This document shows positions 1 through 8,368 of a stretch of 39,701 nucleotides of DNA, piece after piece. The translations under genes and the position numbers were made by a program. The notes under the pieces are model-generated. The model saw nothing but the letters and a program-made list of their open reading frames with translations. It ran no database searches and was not told where the DNA came from. The DNA is from a virus. Location: positions 1-39,701 of IMG/VR virus record IMGVR_UViG_3300042691_025472; one strand, 5' to 3'. Every line of letters begins with the position of its first letter. Positions within the stretch are counted from its first letter, which is position 1.

Positions 1-440
1 CTAATCCACAACAGTACTATCAGCCTCCACAACAACAGCAGTACTATCAGCAGCAAGCTGCGCCCGCTTACAATAATATTCCAGTAGATCCGAATATTCC
101 TGATGGCGTTTTACCTCCACCAAATGCAACATTTATTCCAATGCCAAATGGTTATCGTCAGCAAGTGCCTGTTCAACAACCTTTAACTACAAATCTTGAA
201 TCTGTAGGAGGATTTGAAATACCAGATTATAACCGTTCCCCTAAATCATATTTAGAAGACGAAAAACAATTTCGTGATGCACTTATTACCGAAATTAAAG
301 CTTTAAAAAATAATATTAAAGCACAAAAAACTCAACTAAACAAGTTGACTAAAACCATAGAATCGCTTATATTACCGCTCAACAAAGAACAACCTCAACA
401 AGATATAGAAAATATAGATGATAATTCAGATCAATCCTAA
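1..440 (+). CDS. Q/P/Y-rich protein with C-terminal coiled coil (partial, 5' end outside window)
   Basis: The reading frame starting at base 3 is open from the left edge, so the N-terminus lies outside the window. An internal ATG at 141 is not needed to explain the ORF. The visible part opens with a low-complexity stretch of Gln, Pro and Tyr (about 30 residues), followed by a Pro/Asn linker. A charged helical segment rich in Lys, Leu and Asn (about residues 85-125 of the visible part) looks like a coiled coil. The tail is acidic and ends in DNSDQS. The 3' end overlaps the clamp gene by 23 nt, so the two are probably translated from one message. I do not recognise the family; a disordered-plus-coiled-coil protein next to a sliding clamp could be a replication or transcription accessory factor, but nothing here proves it. 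Confidence 0.6.
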   Translation, partial: NPQQYYQPPQQQQYYQQQAAPAYNNIPVDPNIPDGVLPPPNATFIPMPNGYRQQVPVQQPLTTNLESVGGFEIPDYNRSPKSYLEDEKQFRDALITEIKALKNNIKAQKTQLNKLTKTIESLILPLNKEQPQQDIENIDDNSDQS

Positions 441-1158
441 AGAATTTGTAAACGAGTTCATTATTCCTATTAATGAACTTAACAGAGAAGGTAAAATCGC
501 CCTTTTTTGTGATGGAATAAATCTTTACTCAATTTCCGCAACAAAGTCTAGAACTATTAATCTATACAATACTTATAGACCTCTTCATATAGAGGATTCT
601 ATTGAACGTTGCAGTTTGAATGTTCTTAAATTAATTAAAGGATTAGGGTGCGTAGCAAATGACGAAATGTTTGTATCGTTAGATATTTCAAAGGAAAATA
701 ATACTCTGACTTTCGCAACAAAAGAAATTCGTTTTAATATTAGATTATTAGATGATAATCTAATAGAAGTTCCTAAATTTAATCTTGAAGTATTCAAGAA
801 ATTTTCTGTTCACCACGAAGTGAACATAAACTCAAACAAAGTCGTAAACATTAAAAAGGCATTAGAATTTTCTGCCGAAACATCCAAGTTCTATATCGAA
901 CAAGAAAAACAAGATGTTTTCTTTTACTTTGGAGATAAGTCCTCAACCTCAAATCATACGGATGATATTAAAATCCATGTTGCAGAAGGTGTAACTACCA
1001 AAGTACCAAACAAAATCTACGATGTAGATATTTTGCGACTTGTTTTGAAATCAAAAAATGATTTTTCGATGAAATTAAATGATAATGGTGTCATGTATAT
1101 TGAAATCGAAAACAACAACTCAAACCTAAAATATATAACAACTCCACTAATTAAATAA
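418..1158 (+). CDS. 45: Probable DNA polymerase sliding clamp (T4 gp45-like)
   Basis: This 246-residue protein has the size and general pattern of the T4 gp45 trimeric clamp (228 residues): alternating beta strands and short helices, a mid-protein crossover around residues 115-140, and a C-terminal strand (NSNLKYITTPLIK) in the place of gp45's last beta strand. Known clamps encircle DNA, tether the polymerase and, in T4, are the mobile activator of late transcription. That would fit the late promoters throughout this window. The start at 418 overlaps the upstream gene by 23 nt, and no Shine-Dalgarno is visible. Two small genes follow closely, then a terminator. The assignment rests on length, pattern and the presence of primase and clamp-loader genes in the same window; primary sequence similarity is weak. 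Confidence 0.55.
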   Translation: MIIQINPKEFVNEFIIPINELNREGKIALFCDGINLYSISATKSRTINLYNTYRPLHIEDSIERCSLNVLKLIKGLGCVANDEMFVSLDISKENNTLTFATKEIRFNIRLLDDNLIEVPKFNLEVFKKFSVHHEVNINSNKVVNIKKALEFSAETSKFYIEQEKQDVFFYFGDKSSTSNHTDDIKIHVAEGVTTKVPNKIYDVDILRLVLKSKNDFSMKLNDNGVMYIEIENNNSNLKYITTPLIK

Positions 1159-1159
1159 A

Positions 1160-1465
1160 ATGGACTATAAAACATTCTCCGAAAAAGTTAGGAACTCTGA
1201 ATGTTCCTTAACAAAACTCGACTTAATATATAATCATATTGATAGCAGATGTTGGTCTGCTATTATAAATCAAGGAAAAGACAATATTATTGTAACATAC
1301 AGTATTAATCGTTCAGACCTTGGTTCTCAAGTATTTGATGTATTCTCTTCAACTAAAATCTTAACAGATATTGAAGCAGACGATATATATGATGTCATTG
1401 AATTTATGGTAAACAATCCAATGTTCTCAAAAGAAACAACAACTCAATCTCCAACAGAAGTATAA
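1160..1465 (+). CDS. Small hypothetical protein, paralog of its downstream neighbour
   Basis: This 101-residue alpha/beta protein begins 1 nt after the clamp stop codon, so it is co-transcribed with it. Residues around 30-90 (a CWSAIINQG core, a beta strand IIVTYSI, a Ser/Thr-rich turn, then a helix ADDIYDVIEFM) align by eye with the next gene. That gene has KWSFIIDNGG, a strand SIFITCY, a turn, and SIEVLAEYL. The two look like tandem duplicates. I do not recognise the family. The C-terminus is a Thr/Ser/Glu tail of about 15 residues. No signal peptide or membrane segment is seen. Confidence 0.7.
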   Translation: MDYKTFSEKVRNSECSLTKLDLIYNHIDSRCWSAIINQGKDNIIVTYSINRSDLGSQVFDVFSSTKILTDIEADDIYDVIEFMVNNPMFSKETTTQSPTEV

Positions 1466-1468
1466 TTT

Positions 1469-1777
1469 ATGTCAAATAAAATATCAACAAAATCATATTG
1501 CATTAAGCGTCTACGCGATATGGGCTATACCGTGGACAAAATTGATGCTGTCGAATACACACCAGAAGATGAACGTAAATGGTCTTTCATTATAGATAAT
1601 GGAGGAATGTCAATTTTTATAACTTGCTATAAAAATAGCACAATTCATATTTATGATGGTGGTAGGTATACAAATACCAACATGAAACTCGATACAGATA
1701 GTATTGAAGTATTAGCAGAATACTTAAATTCGCGAGGTTTAATTCATAAACATCCAAGGTACGGTCAATATCCTTAA
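1469..1777 (+). CDS. Small hypothetical protein, paralog of its upstream neighbour
   Basis: This 102-residue protein begins 3 nt after the previous stop. It shares the W-S-x-I-I-x-x-G core and the following strand-turn-helix order with the gene at 1160-1465, which suggests a local duplication. It has a more basic N-terminus (SYCIKRLRDMGY) that could form a helix. It is the last gene before a strong terminator at 1782-1813, so it closes the transcription unit that carries the clamp. Function unknown. Its place beside a clamp is the only clue to a role, and that clue is weak. Confidence 0.7.
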   Translation: MSNKISTKSYCIKRLRDMGYTVDKIDAVEYTPEDERKWSFIIDNGGMSIFITCYKNSTIHIYDGGRYTNTNMKLDTDSIEVLAEYLNSRGLIHKHPRYGQYP

Positions 1778-1781
1778 TTTT

Positions 1782-1813
1782 ACAGGGGAACCAAAAGTTT
1801 CCCTGTAATTTTT
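1782..1813 (+). terminator. Rho-independent terminator after the clamp unit
   Basis: A 9-bp stem (ACAGGGGAA pairing with TTTCCCTGT, one G-U pair) has a 7-nt loop and is followed by AATTTTT. It lies 4 nt after the stop at 1777 and just before the late promoter of the next gene, so it separates two transcription units. Confidence 0.85.
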
Positions 1814-1823
1814 ACAGTATAAT

Positions 1824-1831
1824 TATAAATA
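1824..1831 (+). promoter_or_regulatory. T4-type late promoter, TATAAATA, 5 nt before ATG 1837
   Basis: A perfect octamer ends 5 nt before the ATG at 1837. An in-frame ATG at 1831 falls inside the octamer, so it would not be transcribed; this decides the start in favour of 1837. Confidence 0.75.
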
Positions 1832-1836
1832 TGTAT

Positions 1837-2172
1837 ATGGACACACCACCTGAAAATCCTTCCGAGTCCGATTTTAAAAAAGTTGAAAAATTTTTAAAAG
1901 ATATAACTGATAAAAAAGCTCCTAAAGTTAGGAAAAAACCTAAAGTTCTTTCTATAAAAGAAAAACAAAGATTAGGTTCTGCTATTGCTAGTGCTTTGTC
2001 TGAGTATGTAGATTGTTTTATTTTACTTGGATTCGATGTTAGTGGCAATTCAATGGTTCTTATAAATTCTAATAATAATCTTGAAAGCAGAGCACTATCA
2101 GATTTAATTGACGATTTTATAACAACAGGTGACAATGGTATAGATGTTGAAGACGACGAAGACGACGATTAG
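1837..2172 (+). CDS. Hypothetical late protein with acidic tail
   Basis: This 111-residue protein is read from the ATG 5 nt after a perfect late octamer. It has a Pro/Lys-rich charged N-terminal half and a hydrophobic centre (SEYVDCFILLGFDVSGNSMVL) that looks like two beta strands. The C-terminus is strongly acidic (DVEDDEDDD). It overlaps the convergent spike gene by 4 nt at the stop codons and no terminator is visible between them, so late transcripts from the two strands should collide or overlap. I do not recognise the family. Expression with the late genes suggests a virion or assembly protein. Confidence 0.7.
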   Translation: MDTPPENPSESDFKKVEKFLKDITDKKAPKVRKKPKVLSIKEKQRLGSAIASALSEYVDCFILLGFDVSGNSMVLINSNNNLESRALSDLIDDFITTGDNGIDVEDDEDDD

Positions 2173-4193
2173 CAATCTGATTGAGCTAGTTTATTAAGTT
2201 CTTCTTTTAATTCAGTATATTTAGCTTCTAATTCAACTTCTAATTCTTTAACTCTTTGTTTAATATATTCATCTGTATACTTTTGTGTACGAACACCTTC
2301 TCCAATTGGTAAAGAATCATTTTTAGAAATTGTTTGATCCCAATCTGTTTGTCTGATAGATAAAGGACTACAACCATTTCCACCAAATTTTTCAACAACA
2401 GTATTCACTGTTGTTGAATTTTTTACAGGTTGCGCTAAAACAGGAGAAGACCAGTTGTTTCTTGCTCCAACAGCACGAACAGCATCATGTGGATTAGCAT
2501 CTCCTGCTGCTGATTGAACTCCTGCATTTGCTTCTACTTGACTATTTTGTTCAAACAATTTCATTGGCATATTTTTAAAATAATGATAATGTTTATCAAC
2601 AACTGCAAAGTTTGGGCTATATAAAGAGAAAACTGTTAAGCAGTGATCATCTCCGTGACTATCTTTACCAACTGCAATTCCTATTGGTGCTCCTGGTAAT
2701 AAAGTTGCATATGTAGGACTTTTAGGCGCATCAATTGTACAGTCTAGTGGGTCCATAGCAATTTTAACTCCACTCTGACCAAAATAACATTCAGTTGACG
2801 GTAACACGCGAGGTTCCATATTGTGATCGTAAGTGAAATCAGATTCAGTTATATGATACTCACAAGGTGCAGTAATATGATGAACTGATAATTCGCCTTC
2901 AATATGTGCGCCACCACGAATAACAGCATTTAAACCAACGTTCAAATTGCCATCAACTAAAACTTGCTGCTCAATTTCTGTTTGACCGCCAGTATCAAGA
3001 GTTCTTGACAAACGTTTTGGTCGAAGAGAAATAACTTCTCCAGTAACATCAACACGCTCGCCATCAAGTGCTAATTCGCCTCTTGAACCTATAGAAACTT
3101 CTTCACCAGTTAATTTAATAGTTGAACCAAATAAATTAAGAGGACCGCATGTTTTAAATTCAATACCATGTGAACCAACTGTAGCAGTCCAACCATCACA
3201 AACATTTAATTCATAAGAACCACCAGGAAATTTATCAATATCAACACTCTCTATAAGAGATGTTTCGCGATATTGTGTGTAGATTGTAGTTCCAATAGGA
3301 TCAATTTTTACACCACAAGGAACAAGTTTTCCACAAGGATCTTTTCTAAAAGATTCAAAATCATTAAACACAAGACCAATATTTTGAACAAAATGTTTTG
3401 CAATTGTTTCTATACTCGAACCACCGTTAGGGCACTTGTTTTGACCTAATTGTTTTTCATATTCATAAATTCTTTTTTGAATTTCTTCGCGTTTTTGAGA
3501 TATAGTTTTCTTTTGCGTTTCAGTGGCCCATACACCGTCTTGAGATGATGGTGATAGCATCTTACCCCAACACGTCAAACAAAGGTTTCCTCCGCTTCCT
3601 GAAACATCTACATAACCTTCTTTACCATCTTGAACATGTAAGACTTCACGGCTGTTCACTAATCTAGAAGTTACTATTGTTGGAGAATTATTAACTATTA
3701 CTTTTGAAATATTAGAATGCGATGGACACTGTGCAGGAGTTCCTGCTTTTGATTGCTTTGGTGATTGATCTATAAAGTTTTTTTTATCGGTTCTTTTAAC
3801 TTCAAATAATCTTTTAATATCATGAATTTCGCGATATTCGTCTTTGATATTTTGCATTGGTTTGCGCCAACGTTCCGCATCACCTACAGTTTTTAAAGTA
3901 TCACCAAGAACAATTGTTTGAGAATTTTCTTCAACAATTTCTGTTTGAGAACCATTTATAGTTGTTAACGAATCACCTAAAACGTGTTCACGTTTGTCAC
4001 GGGTAGTTAAATCATCTCTTCCAAATTTATCTTGTTTTATAAATGAACCGCTTTTATGAGTTATGGTTATACTCTCTTCATCTTTTGTGTTTATAAATTC
4101 TAAATTTCCTGCGGGTTGATTTAATACAACTTTATCTTTAAAAATTTCTTCTGATTGATTTTGATCGTTACTGTATTTACCGGGATAATGCAT
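2169..4193 (-). CDS. Tail spike / baseplate needle protein with gp5 or VgrG-type beta-helix character
   Basis: This 674-residue protein has an N-terminal region (about residues 28-110) in the style of gp5/VgrG needles: an opening like PAGNLEFIN, then ESITITHKSGSFIKQDKFG, then short alternating strands with Thr, Asp and Gly turns. A middle beta-rich region (about 330-440) repeats strand-turn units, including LTGEEVSIGSRGELALDGERVDVTG split over successive rungs. It ends in a coiled coil (EVELEAKYTELKEELNKL). It is Cys-rich (CLTC, CPNGG, DPCG, CGPL and others), which could bind metal. I see no lysozyme domain. It lies directly downstream of the OB-fold hub protein, matching the OB-then-needle order that is a single polypeptide in T4 gp5. 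A spike role is inference from pattern and context. Confidence 0.65.
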   Translation of the reverse strand: MHYPGKYSNDQNQSEEIFKDKVVLNQPAGNLEFINTKDEESITITHKSGSFIKQDKFGRDDLTTRDKREHVLGDSLTTINGSQTEIVEENSQTIVLGDTLKTVGDAERWRKPMQNIKDEYREIHDIKRLFEVKRTDKKNFIDQSPKQSKAGTPAQCPSHSNISKVIVNNSPTIVTSRLVNSREVLHVQDGKEGYVDVSGSGGNLCLTCWGKMLSPSSQDGVWATETQKKTISQKREEIQKRIYEYEKQLGQNKCPNGGSSIETIAKHFVQNIGLVFNDFESFRKDPCGKLVPCGVKIDPIGTTIYTQYRETSLIESVDIDKFPGGSYELNVCDGWTATVGSHGIEFKTCGPLNLFGSTIKLTGEEVSIGSRGELALDGERVDVTGEVISLRPKRLSRTLDTGGQTEIEQQVLVDGNLNVGLNAVIRGGAHIEGELSVHHITAPCEYHITESDFTYDHNMEPRVLPSTECYFGQSGVKIAMDPLDCTIDAPKSPTYATLLPGAPIGIAVGKDSHGDDHCLTVFSLYSPNFAVVDKHYHYFKNMPMKLFEQNSQVEANAGVQSAAGDANPHDAVRAVGARNNWSSPVLAQPVKNSTTVNTVVEKFGGNGCSPLSIRQTDWDQTISKNDSLPIGEGVRTQKYTDEYIKQRVKELEVELEAKYTELKEELNKLAQSDC

Positions 4194-4207
4194 ATATATA
4201 TATATAT
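4192..4207. repeat. (AT)8 dinucleotide tract at the spike start codon
   Basis: Eight AT units separate the late octamer from the spike ATG. Slippage would change the promoter-to-start distance in 2-nt steps. Confidence 0.8.
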
Positions 4208-4212
4208 TTAAT
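4205..4212 (-). promoter_or_regulatory. Late promoter variant ATTAAATA, 11 nt before the spike ATG
   Basis: The core TTAAATA matches the late family, but the spacing (11 nt) is longer than the usual 5-8 nt and is filled by an AT repeat. It overlaps the stop codon of the upstream gene. Confidence 0.5.
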
Positions 4213-5729
4213 TACGCTGATTCGAAAATTCCTTTATAATCTGCTTTAGATGCAAAAGAACCAAGAATAATTGGGTAATTTAAGTCACCATTTTCGAAAT
4301 AAATCCAAACATGCGAACCAACACCAGGAATTGAAATCATACCTTTAAAATCATTGTTATAGTCTGGCGCACGCATAGGCCCACGATGCATTTGAGAAAC
4401 ACTTCCAACTACATTTGCACCTTTTGTATTATTAATATCATTACTTGGTTTACGACAACGATTTACTGTTGCACGGGATTCATTATTTGCACCTCCAACA
4501 TGCATATCTTTTCTTTGAAAAGTTGGTAAAAGTTTAGATGATATATTGTTAAATATTTCACCTCCTCCACCTCCACGGGAAACCATAGGAGTGCCATTTG
4601 TAATTGGGCTACGAGGCATAACAGTTTTACCTGTGTTAACTGGAATTGGTTGATCTAAAAATCCTTTTAATGCTAACACTTTATTTAAATCAAAAGGATT
4701 TTTATTGTGACGAACATTTATAGCATTAATGTTGTTTCGGTTTGCTATTATTTTAATCGGCCCATCTTCAAAAATTACTTCTTTATTATTATAAGAAGAA
4801 ACTTTAAAATTATTAGGTAAACTTTTTTTATCATTTATAACTAAACTAACTGGAATATCATTATAAGCATATAATGGAGCTTCGTCCGCATCCTCGAATA
4901 AAATAGGTGGTTCAAAAGTAATCATATCTTTTGTATTAACTGATATAAAACACTCTCTGTTAAAAATAGGATTATCTTCTGATAGCGGAACATTATTTAA
5001 AAATATTGTTGGGTTTGAAACATTTATATCAATACCTACAACTGATTTATTATCAAGTGGTAATACTGCGTTATTATTAACTGGTAATACTGCGTTATTA
5101 TTAACTGGTAATACTGCGTTATTATTAACTGGTAATGGCGGGTCTAAATTTAATGGTTGTTCTACAAATAAAGCTGGAAGTTGATCTACAACACTATCAA
5201 CAGACGGGTCTGTGGTTTCAACTGTATTCGGAACAGGTCCGTTTTTATCACATTTATTAGGAAGACAAAATTGTAAACCATTTATAGGAAATTCTAGATT
5301 TATTTTTGTTCTTGGAGGTTGACCGTAATTTGGTAATGGTGATTTACTTGGTCTGCTTGCACTTTGTTGTTTATCTTTTGCAAATGCTGCTGCTGACTTG
5401 TTGCTATCCTGTGATATATATCCAGAATCATTCCCAATATAATAAGAATCAGAAGGAGCATTATAAAAACCAGGACTGCTCATGCCTATTAAAGGAAGCA
5501 TAACTTCTGCCCAAAGTAGTCTTTCTTTTTGACTATCTAAAATTTGAGGATTCAAAGAAGAACCTGTGTTGGAACCCATCACTTTAAAGAATTTATCTTC
5601 TTCTTTATTTTGGTTCCAATTTTTTGTTTGATTTAAGTTAATACCAGGAACATAAACCTTTACACGCCCACTTTGTTGTGGATCATTATTTTGAATAACT
5701 ATTCCTCTATATAATCCTTTATAATCCAT
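4212..5729 (-). CDS. 5: Baseplate hub OB-fold protein (gp5 N-domain/VgrG-like) with a large insertion
   Basis: The N-terminus (MDYKGLYRGIVIQNNDPQQ followed by GRVKVYVPGI) and a strand block RLLWAEVMLPLIG are typical of the gp5/VgrG OB fold. The last strands appear only near the C-terminus (MISIPGVGSHVWIYFENGD then NYPIILGSF), so about 330 residues are inserted within the fold. The insertion is low-complexity and carries three perfect copies of an 8-residue repeat. No lysozyme domain is visible, unlike T4 gp5. I chose ATG 5729 because it follows the upstream stop as TAA-T-ATG, as the gp53-like gene at 8691 also does; ATG 5744, in frame, would add MNLIN and overlap by 14 nt. OB domains of this family cap the gp27 hub trimer and hold the needle, fitting the neighbours on both sides. 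Confidence 0.75.
   Translation of the reverse strand: MDYKGLYRGIVIQNNDPQQSGRVKVYVPGINLNQTKNWNQNKEEDKFFKVMGSNTGSSLNPQILDSQKERLLWAEVMLPLIGMSSPGFYNAPSDSYYIGNDSGYISQDSNKSAAAFAKDKQQSASRPSKSPLPNYGQPPRTKINLEFPINGLQFCLPNKCDKNGPVPNTVETTDPSVDSVVDQLPALFVEQPLNLDPPLPVNNNAVLPVNNNAVLPVNNNAVLPLDNKSVVGIDINVSNPTIFLNNVPLSEDNPIFNRECFISVNTKDMITFEPPILFEDADEAPLYAYNDIPVSLVINDKKSLPNNFKVSSYNNKEVIFEDGPIKIIANRNNINAINVRHNKNPFDLNKVLALKGFLDQPIPVNTGKTVMPRSPITNGTPMVSRGGGGGEIFNNISSKLLPTFQRKDMHVGGANNESRATVNRCRKPSNDINNTKGANVVGSVSQMHRGPMRAPDYNNDFKGMISIPGVGSHVWIYFENGDLNYPIILGSFASKADYKGIFESA
5061..5132. repeat. Three perfect 24-bp tandem repeats inside the OB-fold hub gene
   Basis: Units at 5061-5084, 5085-5108 and 5109-5132 are identical and encode repeats of the form LPVNNNAV. 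A degenerate flanking copy (LPLDNKSV) is also present. They lie in the insertion that interrupts the OB fold, and their identity points to recent slippage or duplication. Confidence 0.9.
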
Positions 5730-5730
5730 A

Positions 5731-6774
5731 TTAATCAAATTCATTTTTACAATCAGGTTTTGTACCTACTACCCGATCATTGGTCGGATCTGTATTTTCA
5801 TTAGAAACATTATTGTCATACATTGGTCTTCCTGACATATCAACAATATATGTAACAGGTTCACCATTTGGACCTTCGTTCATGGTTATTTCAAAACCTT
5901 CTACTTCATATTTAGCAAGTTCTTGAATACAAAAAAATTTATTAATAAGACGCAACGAATCACCTGCTAGTGATAAGGTTGCTGCTATTGCGCCTTCAAG
6001 AGCATCTATGTTTCTCTTACCATTAAAAACATCCATTGTATAGTTATGACCATGTGCTATTGGGATTTCATTTGAATAAGCAGTATGCATAAATGACATA
6101 TTATTTCCTTTTGGCATTGAACGTAACATTAATGTGTTTACAAAATTATTTGCAGTGTCCATTAAACCAAAAATCGAATCTGCCATTTTTAATTGTGCAT
6201 TCTTATTCATTCTACTGTTTGTAGTTAAACAATTAACTCCGTTTTGATCAGGCCATTTCATAGGATCAACTGATGTTTGATTTTGTGATATGCTTGCAAA
6301 ACTACCAACATCTTCACTAGTTTTTTGAAAATAAGGAAAACTGTATATATTATTTTGAATATACATGTTGATTGCAGGATGCATTTTTTGTACTTTATTA
6401 AGAAATCGTTTTAACAAAGGAGTTGACATAATCGCACATGTTTCAGGATTTGTTTTTCCTACAGAACTTGGCGGCATTTGATTAATTGTATTGTTTACAC
6501 TTGCGGCACTATATAAATTTTGCTTTGTTTGATTTTTTATCTTAGGACCATTTCCTAATTTTCCGCCAACAAAAGAAGAGAACTTAGTCAATTCTACTGA
6601 ACTACCTGTCCATGGACCATGATACTCAGCAATCATTTGAATTACACGGTCCAAAGGCATTTCAGATGTTTCTAAAGAATTTCTTAAATCGTCAAATATT
6701 GTTCCATTTTTTCTTTTTCCTGTTGGAGAAGAGTAAAGAGATTTATGAAAATTTTCGGTTACAGCTTGCGACAT
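5731..6774 (-). CDS. Unrecognised protein of the baseplate hub cluster
   Basis: This 347-residue protein lies between the gp27-like hub gene and the OB-fold hub gene and has its own late promoter. It is polar, with many Asn and Met. A possible helical region is at about residues 195-225 (LKMADSIFGLMDTANNFVNTLML) and another at 255-285. It ends in a hydrophilic tail. I see no signal peptide or catalytic motif. Its position and late expression suggest a baseplate component or an assembly factor for the hub. A cell-wall hydrolase replacing the missing gp5 lysozyme domain would be attractive, but I find no lysozyme, amidase or peptidase signature. Confidence 0.75.
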   Translation of the reverse strand: MSQAVTENFHKSLYSSPTGKRKNGTIFDDLRNSLETSEMPLDRVIQMIAEYHGPWTGSSVELTKFSSFVGGKLGNGPKIKNQTKQNLYSAASVNNTINQMPPSSVGKTNPETCAIMSTPLLKRFLNKVQKMHPAINMYIQNNIYSFPYFQKTSEDVGSFASISQNQTSVDPMKWPDQNGVNCLTTNSRMNKNAQLKMADSIFGLMDTANNFVNTLMLRSMPKGNNMSFMHTAYSNEIPIAHGHNYTMDVFNGKRNIDALEGAIAATLSLAGDSLRLINKFFCIQELAKYEVEGFEITMNEGPNGEPVTYIVDMSGRPMYDNNVSNENTDPTNDRVVGTKPDCKNEFD

Positions 6775-6780
6775 ATTTAG

Positions 6781-6788
6781 TATTTACA
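6781..6788 (-). promoter_or_regulatory. Late promoter TGTAAATA, 6 nt before ATG 6774
   Basis: Late octamer variant in the 26-nt gap upstream of the unknown hub-cluster gene. Confidence 0.65.
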
Positions 6789-6799
6789 GTTGAAAATGA

Positions 6800-8368
6800 T
6801 TATGTTTTTATAATTAAAACATCATCTGATTGGAATTTAGTAATTTCTTTGTATGTATGTGTTTTGACTCCAATTAAATTAGTTGTATAATTTCTTGTTC
6901 TATTATTAAAATAATGAATAACGCTTGTAACAAAATACTGACCTTCTAATTTATGATCATATTCTTTATCATTTAAATTTTGTTTTGATAAACCAAAAAA
7001 TCTTCCCGTTTGGCGTACTGTTAAACCTCTTGTTGAGAAACTTATAGCAAGATTCGAAAAAAGATAATATCTTAATAGTTTATTTCTTCCTTCTGATAAA
7101 CGTGTAACTTCTTCTTTTGCAACAGAAACAACTGTTTTTGTATTCATGTTGTCTTTTATAAAAGGTGTAAATACAAGACGATCCTCGTTTTCTTGTGTGA
7201 GTATATTATTGCGAATAGTGTTTTTAAAAAAAGTTTTATATTGCTCTGCATTATGTTTTTTATTTTCTTCGGAGAATTGACCACACGATGAATTATAAGT
7301 TACTACTCTATAATTTGTTAAGTTTTTTGAGTAATCAGAACCATTTAAATCTACTAAACGATAATTATAAATTATGTTATATTCATCTGCTTTTACTTCT
7401 TCTATAGATTCCGCAGCACCTAACGGAGCTTTTATAAGAGGAGGGGTTTTTTCTTTATCAGAATGTTCTTTTAAGAAGAAGTGTTCAATTTGATATTCTT
7501 TTGGACTATTTTGATCTTTGCCCGCCTTTTCAAAATATTTTGAAATTGATTTTAGAGAAAACTGTTTTGGACTCATGCTTTTTTCAGCACGCTCAAATTT
7601 AAAAATACACGGTTCATTATTATAAACATCTGATGCTGTTGTATAATTTAACATATATTCTAGATTGTCTATAAATTTAGCATTTACTGGCGAAGAATAA
7701 TTCATGGTATTCATCTCACTTCCAGAATCCCATTCTTCTATATCTGCTGTAAGTTTAGAATATTTTTCAAAATCTGGATCACGTTTTAACAGTTCTGCAA
7801 CTGCTTCTGAACAAATTAAAGAACGTTCAGTATTATCAATTTGTGATATATTAGTTTTATTAGCGTTTTTACCAACAGTTGATGTTGAAAAATCTGAATC
7901 TTTTTCAATCATTAATTGGTATGCTTTTTCCCAAAAATAAAGTTTTTTCTTTTTATCTTTTATAGTACTACTAGGTAAATCTTGAACGTCATATATAACT
8001 GTTTCAATCTCTATTAACCATTGCTTATCATTAAAGGTATATGATGGCAAACCTTTCATATTAACCGATTTTGGTTTTATAGAAATAAAAAGGGTATCTC
8101 TACCATCATTTCTAAATTTATATATTAAATTTTCTTTTTTGGCTTTTACAGATTTAGTAGTTTCTTCACTTTCTTTTTCAAGAGACTCGTATGGACTGTT
8201 TATAACTATACTACCTTTTATTTTCCAGTCGAAAATGTCTTCTTCTAGAAGTAGTGTATCCCATGCAACATTGTTTAAATAAACGTCATTAACTCCATTA
8301 TAAAGTCTAATAACGCAATCATAATCTTGCCCATCAAAAGAAAAATTACTATTATCTGACATATTCAT
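6800..8368 (-). CDS. 27: Baseplate central hub protein (gp27-like)
   Basis: This 522-residue protein has a beta-rich N-terminal domain (about residues 12-130; DYDCVIRLYNGVNDV, then a strand GSIVINSPY and IEIETVIYDVQDLP) of the tube-like hub type. The C-terminal domain contains STRGLTVRQTGRFFGLSK, then KLEGQYFVTSVIHYF and TNLIGVKTHTYKEI, a pattern I associate with T4-superfamily hub proteins that join the tube to the gp5 needle. Its length is longer than T4 gp27 (391). The start overlaps the gp53-like stop as TAATG; a second ATG is at 8362. A late octamer inside the end of the gp53-like gene gives it a promoter of its own. Confidence 0.7.
   Translation of the reverse strand: MNMSDNSNFSFDGQDYDCVIRLYNGVNDVYLNNVAWDTLLLEEDIFDWKIKGSIVINSPYESLEKESEETTKSVKAKKENLIYKFRNDGRDTLFISIKPKSVNMKGLPSYTFNDKQWLIEIETVIYDVQDLPSSTIKDKKKKLYFWEKAYQLMIEKDSDFSTSTVGKNANKTNISQIDNTERSLICSEAVAELLKRDPDFEKYSKLTADIEEWDSGSEMNTMNYSSPVNAKFIDNLEYMLNYTTASDVYNNEPCIFKFERAEKSMSPKQFSLKSISKYFEKAGKDQNSPKEYQIEHFFLKEHSDKEKTPPLIKAPLGAAESIEEVKADEYNIIYNYRLVDLNGSDYSKNLTNYRVVTYNSSCGQFSEENKKHNAEQYKTFFKNTIRNNILTQENEDRLVFTPFIKDNMNTKTVVSVAKEEVTRLSEGRNKLLRYYLFSNLAISFSTRGLTVRQTGRFFGLSKQNLNDKEYDHKLEGQYFVTSVIHYFNNRTRNYTTNLIGVKTHTYKEITKFQSDDVLIIKT

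Noticed and set aside
1812-2135. Minus-strand 107-codon frame opposite the gene at 1837
   Set aside because: Shadow frame; the + gene has a perfect late promoter and protein-like charge pattern.
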